Below are positions 19,467-31,846 of a stretch of DNA of 64,000 nt, one piece after another. Each line of letters starts with the position of its first letter. The stretch's first letter is position 1. A model generated the notes under the pieces. It saw nothing but the letters and a program-made list of their open reading frames with translations. It did no database searches and was not told where the DNA came from. This DNA is from Symbiodinium natans (Eukaryota; Sar; Dinophyceae; Suessiales; Symbiodiniaceae): contig CAJNDS010000169.1 of the NCBI GenBank assembly GCA_905221605.1, positions 429,001 through 493,000 of the forward strand. The letters run 5' to 3'. The position numbers were made by a program, and so were the translations under genes.

Positions 19467-20939
19467 CACTGCAAGGTCACTGTTTTTTTTTTGGTGTCAC
19501 TTCTGCGACTCCATGCCTGACCACCCTTTGCCCACACTGACACTTTTCTTGCACACTGAAGCCAAAAGGCACAGAAACGGCACACACAGCGACCAAAAAT
19601 GAAGGCACAGAAAGGCACCACACAGCGACCAAAAAGAAGGTGCAGAAAAGGAACCACACAGCAACCAAAAATGAAGACACAGAAAATGCAAACACAACCA
19701 AAAAGTGAAGGCACAGAAAGGCACCAACACAGCGACCAAAATGAAGGCAGCACCTCACAGCAACCCAACAGCAACGGAAAAATTTAAGCACAGAGACTGC
19801 AACCCAACAGCACCAAAAAATGAAGCACAGAAAAAAAACACATGCACCCGCAAACCAACCCACTTTGTTGCAACAAATTACACACACACACACACATCCA
19901 CAACACTCTTGCACATGCACACTCAGAAAAACAGCCGAAACGACAAAATGCACATTCTTATAATGTCTTTTAGTTCCGATTGCATTTTTTTCACCGTCTT
20001 CCTGGTCAATCGACAGCTTGCCGGGCACTTACCAAAACACTTGCTGACTGTTTGTGTTTTAGTTCAAAGCGTTTTCTCGAAATTTTCTCTTTCTGAAGCT
20101 TGCAACCGAGAGATCATCCCAACAAAACGTAAAGAAAACATTGAACAAAAGCAAGAGAAAATTCTTTTCAGACGGGCCAAGGAAAAAGCAATGTTTTTGT
20201 AGTTCTTGCAAAAATTCCAAAAAAAAACAATCACACTGACCTCTCATCATGGCCAGAACGACTTGAGAGTCGCCCAGCCTCGATTTTCATTCCCATTCGA
20301 CTTTTTTGACAAAGCTTCGATTGCGTGCTCTTGTCTTTAATTTTCCAAAATGGCCAAACAGAAATTCAAGGCACACTGAAATTTGACAGAAGATTGAGCA
20401 GAAGAAACTCTGCTTTCTTTTTAGGCTGGGTGCCCTTAATTCTTTGTCTTTCGTTTTTGGTTGCGTGTTGCAATTCTTCCCTGGATTCAGCACCATTCAA
20501 CGAATTTTCAAAATTTCTGAAGTCCCGAAAATGTTGAAAAAACCCTCAAAATCAACACTTGATCAGTTAAATTTGTTGAATTTACTCTGGTGTTTCGCTC
20601 GCTTCGCTCGCACTTATTCACATTCTGGAAATACACTTTGCAATTTTCAGGTGGTTTGGCTTGGGCGTCGCGCGCAACCTTAACGAATCGACACCAGGGT
20701 TGAACTCGTCTCGTCCCGCAGTTGATTTCTGTCCAAACGGCACTGTCAGAGGCTTTTAAAAACACTTGTTTCAAAGCATTGAACTTTTCCAAGCTGTTTC
20801 CACCGATGTTGACTCTGCACCCTTCTTTTATCCTCTTCTGCCTTCAGGCCTTGCACCAAAACCTGGAGAATCTGAAAACCAAGATGAGGGGCAGCAAAGT
20901 TGATCGAAAAGGTAGGGAAGCTCCAGTGACCTCCACAGT
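18876..20939. mobile_element. TIR-bounded element, copy 3, CA-expanded
   Basis: Same ends as copy 1, but about 300 bases longer because the internal CA tract has expanded (see 19,131-19,462). Otherwise nearly identical to its neighbours. Confidence 0.7.
19131..19462. repeat. Expanded, interrupted (CA)n microsatellite
   Basis: About 330 bases of CA repeat with scattered interruptions (CCACAC, AACACA, one CTACAAACAACAC). The same site in the other copies has only about 20-30 bases. Open frames through it (poly-HT on plus, poly-CV on minus) are artefacts. Confidence 0.97.
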
Positions 20940-21444
20940 TAGAGAAAGTTCCGGTTCCAAACAAGTTCACACTTTGCCGCCTTGCTGCCTGCTGTTCTAA
21001 TTTTGGGGGAAGACTGACACAGGACTTAGACTGGAACCGACTGAGAGGCTTATTTGTTTTACTCGCAACGAGGAGCTGTGAAAGCCAGATCTGGCTTCCC
21101 GTGTGTGAAAAAAACGCCACAACTGGGCCCAAAAATGGCTCCTAAACTTGGGTTCCAATTTGAGGCTCCAACCTGGGTGGCCTTGTATGTTCACACAGGA
21201 AATCCAAAATCTAGGGCCCGTTTTCGGTGCCCAGAATTGAGCTGCTTTTGGAACCCATTTGAGTTCAATAATAATTGAAAATCAACTCACAGACAAACAA
21301 GATTTTTTCTATTCGATACTGTTTGCATCAACACTCAAGAAAACAAAAAACGCGGTTGATACGCGTGTTCTTATCTTGCTAAACTTGTCTTTAGCTGGCA
21401 TTCAAGACAACAGTCTTGCATTGTTCCCGTGCGATCTTTCTCGC

Positions 21445-23212
21445 ACTGTGGAGGTCACTTCGGCTTCCCTACCTTTTGGAGTTGATTCCTTGCCCTCTTT
21501 TTGTGTCTCCAAAATCCACACACCTTTCACCACCCGCACACTTCCACACTTGAACAGCCAGCAGAACCCAGCCGACAGACACGCAAACGCACACCACCCA
21601 CTGAAGCCACTTTGCACCTAAGAATGACACACTCCATGACACACACGACTCTCTGCCAAAACGCCGAAACCACAACACCACACACCCATTCGAGAAAACG
21701 ATGTAAACACACACACACACACACACACAGACACCACTGCAAGGTCACTGTTTTTTTTTGGTGTCACTTCTGCGACTCCATGCCTTACCACCCTTTACCC
21801 ACACTGACACTTTTCTTGCACACTGAAGCCAAAAGGCACAGAAACGGCACACACAGCGACCAAAAATGAAGGCACAGAAAGGCACCACACAGCGACCAAA
21901 AGAAGGTGCAGAAAAGGCACCACACAGCGACCAAAAATGAAGACACAGAAAATGCAAAACACAACCAAAAAGTGAAGGCACAGAAAGGCACCAACACAGC
22001 GACCAAAATGAAGGCAGCACCTCACAGCAACCCAACAGCAACGGAAAAATTTAAGCACAGAGACTGCAACCCAACAGCACCAAAAAATGAAGCACAGAAA
22101 AAAAAAACATGCACCCGCAAACCAACCCACTTTGTTGCAACAAATTACACACACACACACACACACACATCCACAACACTCTTGCACATGCACACTCAGA
22201 AAAACAGCCGAAACGACAAAATGCACATTCTTATAATGTCTTTTAGTTCCGATTGCATTTTTTTCACCGTCTTTCTGGTCAATCGACAGCTTGCCGGGCA
22301 CTTACCAAAACACTTGCTGACTGTTTGTGTTTTAGTTCAAAGCGGTTTCTCGAAATTTTCTCTTTCTGAAGCTTGCAACCGAGAGATCATCCCGACAAAA
22401 AGTAAAGAAAACATTGAACAAAAGCAAGAGAAAATTCTTTTTCAGACGGGCCAAGGAAAAAGCAATGTTTTTGTAGTTCTTGCAAAAATTCCAAAAAAAA
22501 CAATCACACTGACCTCTCATCATGGCCAGAACGACTTGAGAGTCGCCCAGCCTCGATTTTCATTCCCATTCGACTTTTTTGACAAAGCTTCGATTGCGTG
22601 CTCTTGTCTTTAATTTTCCAAAATGGCCAAACAGAAATTCAAGGCACACTGAAATTTGACAGAAGATTGAGCAGAAGAAACTCTGCTTTCTTTTTAGGCT
22701 GGGTGCCCTTAATTCTTTGTCTTTCGTTTTTGGTTGCGTGTTGCAATTCTTCCCTGGATTCAGCACCATTCAACGAATTTTCAAAATTTCTGAAGTCCCG
22801 AAAATGTTGAAAAAACCCTCAAAATCAACACTTGATCAGTTAAATTTGTTGAATTTACTCTGGTGTTTCGCTCGCTTCGCTCGCACTTATTCACATTCTG
22901 GAAATACACTTTGCAATTTTCAGGTGGTTTGGCTTGGGCGTCGCGCGCAACCTTAACGAATCAACACCAGGGTTGAACTCGTCTCGTCCCGCAGTTGATT
23001 TCTGTCCAAACGGCACTGTCAGAGGCTTTTAAAAACACTTGTTTCAAAGCATTGAACTTTTCCAAGCTGTTTCCACCGATGTTGACTCTGCACCCTTCTT
23101 TTCTCCTCTTCTGCCTTCAGGCCTTGCACCAAAACCTGGAGAATCTGAAACCCAAGATGAGGGGCAGCAAAGTTGATCGAAAAGGTAGGGAAGCTCCAGT
23201 GACCTCCACAGT
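21445..23212. mobile_element. TIR-bounded element, copy 4
   Basis: Same inverted-repeat ends. It carries several private changes (GGCTTCCCTACC after the left TIR, AAATCCACAC) and shares the GCCGACAGACACG insertion with copies 5 and 6, which groups these three as the most recent duplicates. Confidence 0.7.
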
Positions 23213-23718
23213 TAGAGAAAGTTCCGGTTCCAAACAAGTTCACACTTTGCCGCCTTGCTGCCTGCTGTTCTAATTTTGGGGGAAGACTGACACAGGACTT
23301 AGACTGGAACCGACTGAGAGGCTTATTTGTTTTACTCGCAACGAGGAGCTGTGAAAGCCAGATCTGGCTTCCCGTGTGTGAAAAAAACGCCACAACTGGG
23401 CCCAAAAATGGCTCCTAAACTTGGGTTCCAATTTGAGGCTCCAACCTGGGTGGCCTTGTATGTTCACACAGGAAATCCAAAATCTAGGGCCCGTTTTCGG
23501 TGCCCAGAATTGAGCTGCTTTTGGAACCCATTTGAGTTCAATAATAATTGAAAATCAACTCACAGACAAACAAGATTTTTTCTATTCGATACTGTTTGCA
23601 TCAACACTCAAGAAAACAAAAAAACGCGGTTGATACGCGTGTTCTTATCTTGCTAAACTTGTCTTTAGCTGGCATTCAAGACAACAGTCTTGCATTGTTC
23701 CCGTGCGATCTTTCTCGC

Positions 23719-24415
23719 ACTGTGGAGGTCACTTCGGCTTGCCTACCTTTTGGAGTTGATTCCTTGCCCTCTTTTTGTGTCTCCAAAACCACACACCTTT
23801 CACCACCCGCACACTTCCACACTTGAACAGCCAGCAGAACCCAGCCGACAGACACGCAAACGCACACCACCCACTGAAGCCACTTTGCACCTCATAATGA
23901 CACACTTCATGACACACACGACTCTCTGCCAAAACGCCGAAACCACAACACCACACACCCATTCGAGAAAACGATGTACACACACACACACACACACACA
24001 GACACCACTGCAAGGTCACTGTTTTTTTTTTGGTGTCACTTCTGCGACTCCATGCCTTACCACCCTTTACCCACACTGACACTTTTCTTGCACACTGAAG
24101 CCAAAAGGCACAGAAACGGCACACACAGCGACCAAAAATGAAGGCACAGAAAGGCACCACACAGCGACCAAAAGAAGGTGCAGAAAAGGCACCACACAGC
24201 AACCAAAAATGAAGACACAGAAAATGCAAAACACAACCAAAAAGTGAAGGCTAGAAAGGCACCAACACAGCGACCAAAATGAAGGCAGCACCTCACAGCA
24301 ACCCAACAGCAACGGAAAAATTTAAGCACAGAGACTGCAACCCAACAGCACCAAAAAATGAAGCACAGAAAAAAAAAAACATGCACCCGCAAACCAACCC
24401 ACTTTGTTGCAACAA

Positions 24416-24448
<33 letters not shown>

Positions 24449-25491
24449 CCACAACACTCTTGCACATGCACACTCAGAAAAACAGCCGAAACGACAAAAT
24501 GCACATTCTTATAATGTCTTTTAGTTCCGATTGCATTTTTTTCACCGTCTTCCTGGTCAATCGACAGCTTGCCGGGCACTTACCAAAACACTTGCTGACT
24601 GTTTGTGTTTTAGTTCAAAGCGTTTTCTCGAAATTTTCTCTTTCTGAAGCTTGCAACCGAGAGATCATCCCAACAAAACGTAAAGAAAACATTGAACAAA
24701 AGCAAGAGAAAATTCTTTTTCAGACGGGCCAAGGAAAAAGCAATGTTTTTGTAGTTCTTGCAAAAATTCCAAAAAAAACAATCACACTGACCTCTCATCA
24801 TGGCCAGAACGACTTGAGAGTCGCCCAGCCTCGATTTTCATTCCCATTCGACTTTTTTGACAAAGCTTCGATTGCGTGCTCTTGTCTTTAATTTTCCAAA
24901 ATGGCCAAACAGAAATTCAAGGCACACTGAAATTTGACAGAAGATTGAGCAGAAGAAACTCTGCTTTCTTTTTAGGCTGGGTGCCCTTAATTCTTTGTCT
25001 TTCGTTTTTGGTTGCGTGTTGCAATTCTTCCCTGGATTCAGCACCATTCAACGAATTTTTCAAAATTGCTGAAGTCCCGAAAATGTTGAAAAAACCCTCA
25101 AAATCAACACTTGATCAGTTAAATTTGTTGAATTTACTCTGGTGTTTCGCTCGCTTCGCTCGCACTTATTCACATTCTGGAAATACACTTTGCAATTTTC
25201 AGGTGGTTTGGCTTGGGCGTCGCGCGCAACCTTAACGAATCAACACCAGGGTTGAACTCGTCTCGTCCCGCAGTTGATTTCTGTCCAAACGGCACTGTCA
25301 GAGGCTTTTAAAAACACTTGTTTCAAAGCATTGAACTTTTCCAAGCTGTTTCCACCGATGTTGACTCTGCACCCTTCTTTTCTCCTCTTCTGCCTTCAGG
25401 CCTTGCACCAAAACCTGGAGAATCTGAAACCCAAGATGAGGGGCAGCAAAGTTGATCGAAAAGGTAGGAAAGCTCCAGTGACCTCCACAGT
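23719..25491. mobile_element. TIR-bounded element, copy 5
   Basis: Same ends. It shares a GTGAAGGCTAGAAAGG deletion variant and CAAAATTGCTGAAG with copy 6, so copies 5 and 6 are the closest pair. Confidence 0.7.
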
Positions 25492-25996
25492 TAGAGAAAG
25501 TTCCGGTTCCAAACAAGTTCACACTTTGCCGCCTTGCTGCCTGCTGTTCTAATTTTGGGGGAAGACTGACACAGGACTTAGACTGGAACCGACTAAGAGG
25601 CTTATTTGTTTTACTCGCAACGAGGAGCTGTGAAAGCCAGATCTGGCTTCCCGTGTGTGAAAAAAACGCCACAACTGGGCCCAAAAATGGCTCCTAAACT
25701 TGGGTTCCAATTTGAGGCTCCAACCTGGGTGGCCTTGTATGTTCACACAGGAAATCCAAAATCTAGGGCCCGTTTTCGGTGCCCAGAATTGAGCTGCTTT
25801 TGGAACCCATTTGAGTTCAATAATAATTGAAAATCAACTCACAGACAAACAAGATTTTTTCTATTCGATACTGTTTGCATCAACACTCAAGAAAACAAAA
25901 AACGCGGTTGATACGCGTGTTCTTATCTTGCTAAACTTGTCTTTAGCTGGCATTCAAGACAACAGTCTTGCATTGTTCCCGTGCGATCTTTCTCGC

Positions 25997-27740
25997 ACTG
26001 TGGAGGTCACTTCGGCTTGCCTACCCTTGCCCTCTTTTTGTGTCTCCAAAACCACACACCTTTCACCACCCGCACACTTCCACACTTGAACAGCCAGCAG
26101 AACCCAGCCGACAGACACGCAAACGCACACCACCCACTGAAGCCACTTTGCACCTCATAATGACACACTTCATGACACACACGACTCTCTGCCAAAACGC
26201 CGAAACCACAACACCACACACCCATTCGAGAAAACGATGTAACACACACACACACACACACACAGACACCACTGCAAGGTCACTGTTTTTTTTTTGGTGT
26301 CACTTCTGCGACTCCATGCCTTACCACCCTTTACCCACACTGACACTTTTCTTGCACACTGAAGCCAAAAGGCACAGAAACGGCACACACAGCGACCAAA
26401 AATGAAGGCACAGAAAGGCACCACACAGCGACCAAAAGAAGGTGCAGAAAAGGCACCACACAGCAACCAAAAATGAAGACACAGAAAATGCAAAACACAA
26501 CCAAAAAGTGAAGGCTAGAAAGGCACCAACACAGCGACCAAAATGAAGGCAGCACCTCACAGCAACCCAACAGCAACGGAAAAATTTAAGCACAGAGACT
26601 GCAACCCAACAGCACCAAAAAATGAAGCACAGAAAAAAAAAACATGCACCCGCAAACCAACCCACTTTGTTGCAACAAATTACACACACACACACATCCA
26701 CAACACTCTTGCACATGCACACTCAGAAAAACAGCCGAAACGACAAAATGCACATTCTTATAATGTCTTTTAGTTCCGATTGCATTTTTTTCACCGTCTT
26801 CCTGGTCAATCGACAGCTTGCCGGGCACTTACCAAAACACTTGCTGACTGTTTGTGTTTTAGTTCAAAGCGTTTTCTCGAAATTTTCTCTTTCTGAAGCT
26901 TGCAACCGAGAGATCATCCCAACAAAACGTAAAGAAAACATTGAACAAAAGCAAGAGAAAATTCTTTTTCAGACGGGCCAAGGAAAAAGCAATGTTTTTG
27001 TAGTTCTTGCAAAAATTCCAAAAAAAACAATCACACTGACCTCTCATCATGGCCAGAACGACTTGAGAGTCGCCCAGCCTCGATTTTCATTCCCATTCGA
27101 CTTTTTTGACAAAGCTTCGATTGCGTGCTCTTGTCTTTAATTTTCCAAAATGGCCAAACAGAAATTCAAGGCACACTGAAATTTGACAGAAGATTGAGCA
27201 GAAGAAACTCTGCTTTCTTTTTAGGCTGGGTGCCCTTAATTCTTTGTCTTTCGTTTTTGGTTGCGTGTTGCAATTCTTCCCTGGATTCAGCACCATTCAA
27301 CGAATTTTTCAAAATTGCTGAAGTCCCGAAAATGTTGAAAAAACCCTCAAAATCAACACTTGATCAGTTAAATTTGTTGAATTTACTCTGGTGTTTCGCT
27401 CGCTTCGCTCGCACTTATTCACATTCTGGAAATACACTTTGCAATTTTCAGGTGGTTTGGCTTGGGCGTCGCGCGCAACCTTAACGAATCAACACCAGGG
27501 GTGAACTCGTCTCGTCCCGCAGTTGATTTCTGTCCAAACGGCACTGTCAGAGGCTTTTAAAAACACTTGTTTCAAAGCATTGAACTTTTCCAAGCTGTTT
27601 CCACCGATGTTGACTCTGCACCCTTCTTTTCTCCTCTTCTGCCTTCAGGCCTTGCACCAAAACCTGGAGAATCTGAAACCCAAGATGAGGGGCAGCAAAG
27701 TTGATCGAAAAGGTAGGAAAGCTCCAGTGACCTCCACAGT
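25997..27740. mobile_element. TIR-bounded element, copy 6, without linker
   Basis: Full element from left TIR to right TIR, with a small deletion just inside the left end (CTACCCTTGCC). Unlike copies 1-5, its right TIR is followed at once by a truncated copy instead of the linker. Confidence 0.7.
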
Positions 27741-28512
27741 TTCTCTTTCTGAAGCTTGCAACCGAGAGATCATCCCAACAAAACGTAAAGAAAACATTGA
27801 ACAAAAGCAAGAGAAAATTCTTTTTCAGACGGGCCAAGGAAAAAGCAATGTTTTTGTAGTTCTTGCAAAAATTCCAAAAAAAACAATCACACTGACCTCT
27901 CATCATGGCCAGAACGACTTGAGAGTCGCCCAGCCTAAATTCAAGGCACACTGAAATTTGACAGAAGATTGAGCAGAAGAAACTCTGCTTTCTTAGGCTG
28001 GGTGCCCTTAATTCTTTGTCTTTCGTTTTTGGTTGCGTGTTGCAATTCTTCCCTGGATTCAGTACCATTCAACGAATTTTTCAAAATTGCTGAAGTTCCG
28101 AAAATGTTGAAAAAACCCTCAAAATCAACACTTGATCAGTTAAATTTGTTGAATTTACTCTGGTGTTTCGCTCGCTTCGCTCGCACTTATTCACATTCTG
28201 GAAATACACTTTGCAATTTTCAGGTGGTTTGGCTTGGGCGTCGCGCGCAACCTTAACGAATCAACACCAGGGTTGAACTCGTCTCGTCCCGCAGTTGATT
28301 TCTGTCCAAACGGCACTGTCAGAGGCTTTTAAAAACACTTGTTTCAAAGCATTGAACTTTTCCAAGCTGTTTCCACCGATGTTGACTCTGCACCCTTCTT
28401 TTCTCCTCTTCTGCCTTCAGGCCTTGCACCAAAACCTGGAGAATCTGAAACCCAAGATGAGGGGCAGCAAAGTTGATCGAAAAGGTAGGAAAGCTCCAGT
28501 GACCTCCACAGT
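27741..28512. mobile_element. TIR-bounded element, truncated copy 7
   Basis: It begins inside the element (TTCTCTTTCTGAAGC), lacks about 65 bases around 27,936 relative to other copies, and ends exactly at the right TIR (28,498-28,512). Unique sequence follows. This is the right end of the array. Confidence 0.7.
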
Positions 28513-29631
28513 AACTGTGTCCAAGTTGTTCAAGCCGCGCAGCAAAGCAGCTGATGGAAAAAGTGCTTTTGCAAGTGGTAATTTTGGAACGTTCAAAAAG
28601 ATCCGCTGAAAATAGGTGTTTGAGGGACAACATCACCGTGAAAGAATTTATATTTAACATGAGTCTTTGGCGGCTTTAATTTCGAAGTGGGTGTTTGGTC
28701 TTGTGTTTCCGTAGATACAGTTTTGGGTGGTTCTGCCAGCTTGATTCAGCTTGATGGGCGGGTTTGCTAGAAATGTAACACATCCAGAGCATTTCGGAAG
28801 AAACAGGTTTGCTAGGCAGACTGTGGGTGCCCGTTTTTGATACGTACAGCTTCTTTAAAGACGTGAAAGGAGATGGTTTGGTGTTTTTAAAACGTGATGA
28901 AGCTAGCGTCTCGATGTCAGAGATGTTACAACTGATACTCGAACAAGTTGAGCAAATGTAGAAGTCTCTACACGTGCCAATTGCTTTGCTGCTTAGAACG
29001 GCTGTGGAAGCTTCACTACTTTACTTGTGCTGTCGCGGCCTTGGTTGATCAAGCTTCTGATGGAATTTTTCTGCTTGGTTGGGATATTCGGCTTCTGCCA
29101 GAAGAAGTTCCTGCGTCTTGGCATGTTTTCGACGGTGTCTTCCAGGCCTTTTGCAGCTGTAGGCATTGCACGGGTTGTTGGTTCTCTTGCGTGTTCCTTG
29201 CACGTGTCTCTGGTGTATGTTTGCGGCGGTTGGGTTCTACGTTGCAATCTGCGGGCATTTCATGTCAGCGGAAAACGTATAATGCTGGTTAGTTAGTAGC
29301 CTCCAACTCAGTGAGACATTCCATGTTTTGGAGTGTGGCAGCTTTCGCAAGAGATGGAGTAAATCTTACACTCCTTGCCGAACATTGTTTTCAAATGAAT
29401 CTCTTAGAATGTTTGTAGATAGGAGAACATTCTGAAACAGGCGGAGTGCAAGAACTCGTGCTTGACCTGTGGATGCATGCGTGACCGAATCGCAGCCCTC
29501 TTAGGGCGCTGTGTGTTCAACATTTCAGGAATCGAACACAAATTGCAACCATGAAACAGGGACATCAAAAGCAGCGACAAAGACTTGCATGAGAGAGACT
29601 GATCATCGGCGAAGGTAAGAAACGAAGTAGG

Positions 29632-29685
<54 letters not shown>

Positions 29686-30095
29686 AACGAATAATCTACC
29701 TCCTGCGACCCCCCCCCCCCGGCCGGCCCAAAACCCGCACTTTTCGGGCACCGACCCCCCCAACTTCCCCGCTCCCCACCCCCACGAGGTTTGCTTAGAA
29801 GATTTCGAGAAGGTTTGGTTGGAACGCGGCACAAACTTGCGAACTGCTTGCATCTTCCCTTTCTGCTTGTGGGTGAGTCCTGTTTTCGCGTACTAGTAAA
29901 GCTATCCATGTGTGTCTCATAGAGGTAATTTTAATGTCTTTCCGTTGTCCTGGCATATTTTCTTCGTTACCTGATGCCGTGTGCTTTTTTAATTTTCTGA
30001 GGGTTCCGAGACATGAGATTTCTCACACATTTGTATTCTGATCTGCTTGGAAAGCCTTTCGGCTCCCAAAGAAACTTCAAAGGCCCCTCAGCGCC
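28513..30095. other. Unique sequence right of the array, no gene
   Basis: No recognisable coding frame. It contains an (AAC)n tract at 29,636-29,685 and a C-rich segment (29,708-29,790) immediately after it. Confidence 0.5.
29636..29685. repeat. (AAC)n microsatellite
   Basis: About 16 uninterrupted AAC units. The poly-Leu/poly-Cys frames on the minus strand come from this tract. Confidence 0.95.
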
Positions 30096-30731
30096 ATGAT
30101 GCGTTGTATTTCCATGGTTTTGTTGCTGTCAGGTGCTGCTCTGCGGCAAAGTGCAGATGAGGACAACGCCGAAGGTCGGACCATGTGCTGTGTCAAGGCA
30201 GCGGACAACCAACCGTCTGACGATCAGTTCCGCCGCGATGCTTCAGCGATTCTCGGTGCCATCACATATTTTGGTGCATACGGCGTAGACCTTGGCACAA
30301 ATGGCAACTATTTTGAACGCGAGCACTTCAACACTCACTGCCACCAAGCCCTTCATTTGCAGCAGTGCCCCACAGTCCCAGGGTTCGTTTCCTATGACGA
30401 ACCCCTTTCCCGGTACAGAGCGTTGATTGGGGACATCGGTGCTTTCCAGTCCAAGTATTCATTCCATGCCCCTGCACCCGAGACTGCTTGTCCAGCCGAC
30501 TTCGTGGAGCATAGCGGGGAGCGCTGCAGCCCTTCCTTCCAGCATTTTATGCGGCTGCTGGATCTTTTCAAGCAGGTCCAGCAAGCAATCGTGGACTCGC
30601 GTGACACCAAGTCGAGTGGTTCAAGTGGCGGGTGGAGACTTTTTGGTGGCAGTTCTGGCACGTCCCAAAAGCAGGAGGCGCTCGAAAAGCTCCGCACGCT
30701 CAACGCCGAAATGAAAGCACTTTGGGCCTAA
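30096..30731 (+). CDS. Predicted small secreted protein, unknown function
   Basis: A 211-residue frame; the second ATG three bases later is equally possible. The N-terminus CISMVLLLSGAAL is a plausible signal peptide (about 1-17), and the remaining chain has seven scattered Cys (CC, C, C, C, C after residue 28), suggesting disulphides and an extracellular or lumenal location. Two amphipathic helical stretches follow (FMRLLDLFKQVQQAIVD and KLRTLNAEMKALW), separated by a Ser/Gly linker. No family is recognised. Even composition over the whole length and the signal peptide support a real gene, apparently without introns. Confidence 0.55.
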   Translation: MMRCISMVLLLSGAALRQSADEDNAEGRTMCCVKAADNQPSDDQFRRDASAILGAITYFGAYGVDLGTNGNYFEREHFNTHCHQALHLQQCPTVPGFVSYDEPLSRYRALIGDIGAFQSKYSFHAPAPETACPADFVEHSGERCSPSFQHFMRLLDLFKQVQQAIVDSRDTKSSGSSGGWRLFGGSSGTSQKQEALEKLRTLNAEMKALWA

Positions 30732-31055
30732 GCCGCATTTTTTGCGCCCACACGAGGCATACCGGGCTTGATACGGATGGAACCGAAACAGCAAAAAGTT
30801 GCTCGTTGTACCTGCAATGGTAGGAAAAGGAGGGATAAGGAGAGTCCAGCCAAGATGTATCGAAAAGTGAATTCGGGTGTCGCACTTTTGTACCGAATCT
30901 TTACCACTAGTGGCTGCTTTTGATGCAGCTTGAGTCAGGGCTTCGTCGCAACTAGGTTAGGCGTGGGTTCGCATGGCGCACGGGTTCGATTGCAGTTTTG
31001 TGATCTCAAAGGGAGCTGTTTGCCAATTGTTATCGTCTTTTTCTTTTTGCGTGTG

Positions 31056-31846
31056 ATGGACGCGGTGGGATTGCGTTTCCTGCCAAAGGAGGAAGAGATG
31101 TCTTTGGCAGCCGACATAACGGCAGTGGCTTTTGCTGAGAGTCCCTTCTACAGCTATATCTTCCAAGAGCCTTCGACAAGGGTCAATGCCCTAACATGGC
31201 TCTTCAAGCAGAATTTTCGCATGCGTGCCAACCAGGGAGTTCTTCGGGGAGCTTTTTCAGGTGAGAAGATGGTTTGCTGCTTTCTCCTGGTGCCTGAGAA
31301 TGCTGCTCCGGTAACCTTCTGGGACATGCTTCGGCACGGGCTCCTCGAAATGCCTTTCAGGTTCGGCCTGAGTTCTGTGCGCCGCATGCTCGCTGTTATG
31401 CAGTGGACGGATAAGTCTCTGGATGCTTTGAAGCAAGAGCACCCGAAGCATTTCTTGCTGGAGCGCATGGTGGTGCTGCCGGACTGCCAAGGCCAGGGGA
31501 TCGGCACCGCTGCATTGACGATGGCTTTGAAGGAGGCGGATGGATCTGGCCGTGCAGTGCTTTGTCTGCAAGGGACGTTGTTGTGATGGTCTGAGTTTCC
31601 TGTTCCAAGTCTCGGTAGTACTGGCAGGAGGGTACATCAGCTTTTCGTAGGCGTCTGTTCCATAGCAAATTCGCGTTCGGCGTCGAGGTGATCCTGACGA
31701 CTCAGCTCGAGAGGAATGTGGTTTTCTACCAGCGCCTTGGTTTCCAGGTCGTCAATGATGAGACTTTCGCTGGCGACGGCATGCAGATCCGGTGCTGGAC
31801 TATGCTACGGTGCAGCGAGCCCGCATGTCCGGCACCAGTTTCTTGA
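31056..31846 (+). CDS. GNAT-family N-acetyltransferase, two exons
   Basis: Transfers an acetyl group from acetyl-CoA to an amine; the substrate is not predictable. Exon 1 is 31,056-31,556 and exon 2 is 31,688-31,846, with a 131-base GT-AG intron followed by G. Splicing joins GRA to VILTTQ without frame change, giving 219 residues. The acetyl-CoA-binding motif A is LERMVVLPDCQGQGIGTAAL (Q-x-x-G-x-G/A), and motif B after the splice is QLERNVVFYQRLGFQVV, the classical N-x-x-x-Y-x-x-x-GF ending. The middle (WLFKQNFRM...) fits GNATs of the fungal/algal type near 220 residues. I chose the ATG at 31,056 because upstream in-frame sequence is not protein-like; a further 5' exon remains possible. Confidence 0.82.

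Larger units (their letters stand above)
5089..28512. repeat. Tandem array of about 2.27-kb units
   Basis: Units start at 5,089, 7,346, 18,876, 21,445, 23,719 and 25,997, with a partial seventh at 27,741-28,512. Periods are 2,257, 2,270 (after removing the nested 9,260-bp insertion), 2,569 (CA tract expanded), 2,274 and 2,278 bases. Copies are almost identical by eye, differing mainly in CA-tract length and a few indels. Each unit is a TIR-bounded segment plus a 505-506-base linker. The array begins exactly at a left TIR and ends exactly at a right TIR. Many short frames recur in every copy but look like consequences of repetition, not selection. Confidence 0.95.

Noticed and set aside
18886-19774. 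Long Cys/Val and His/Thr frames
   Set aside because: Translations of the expanded CA microsatellite.
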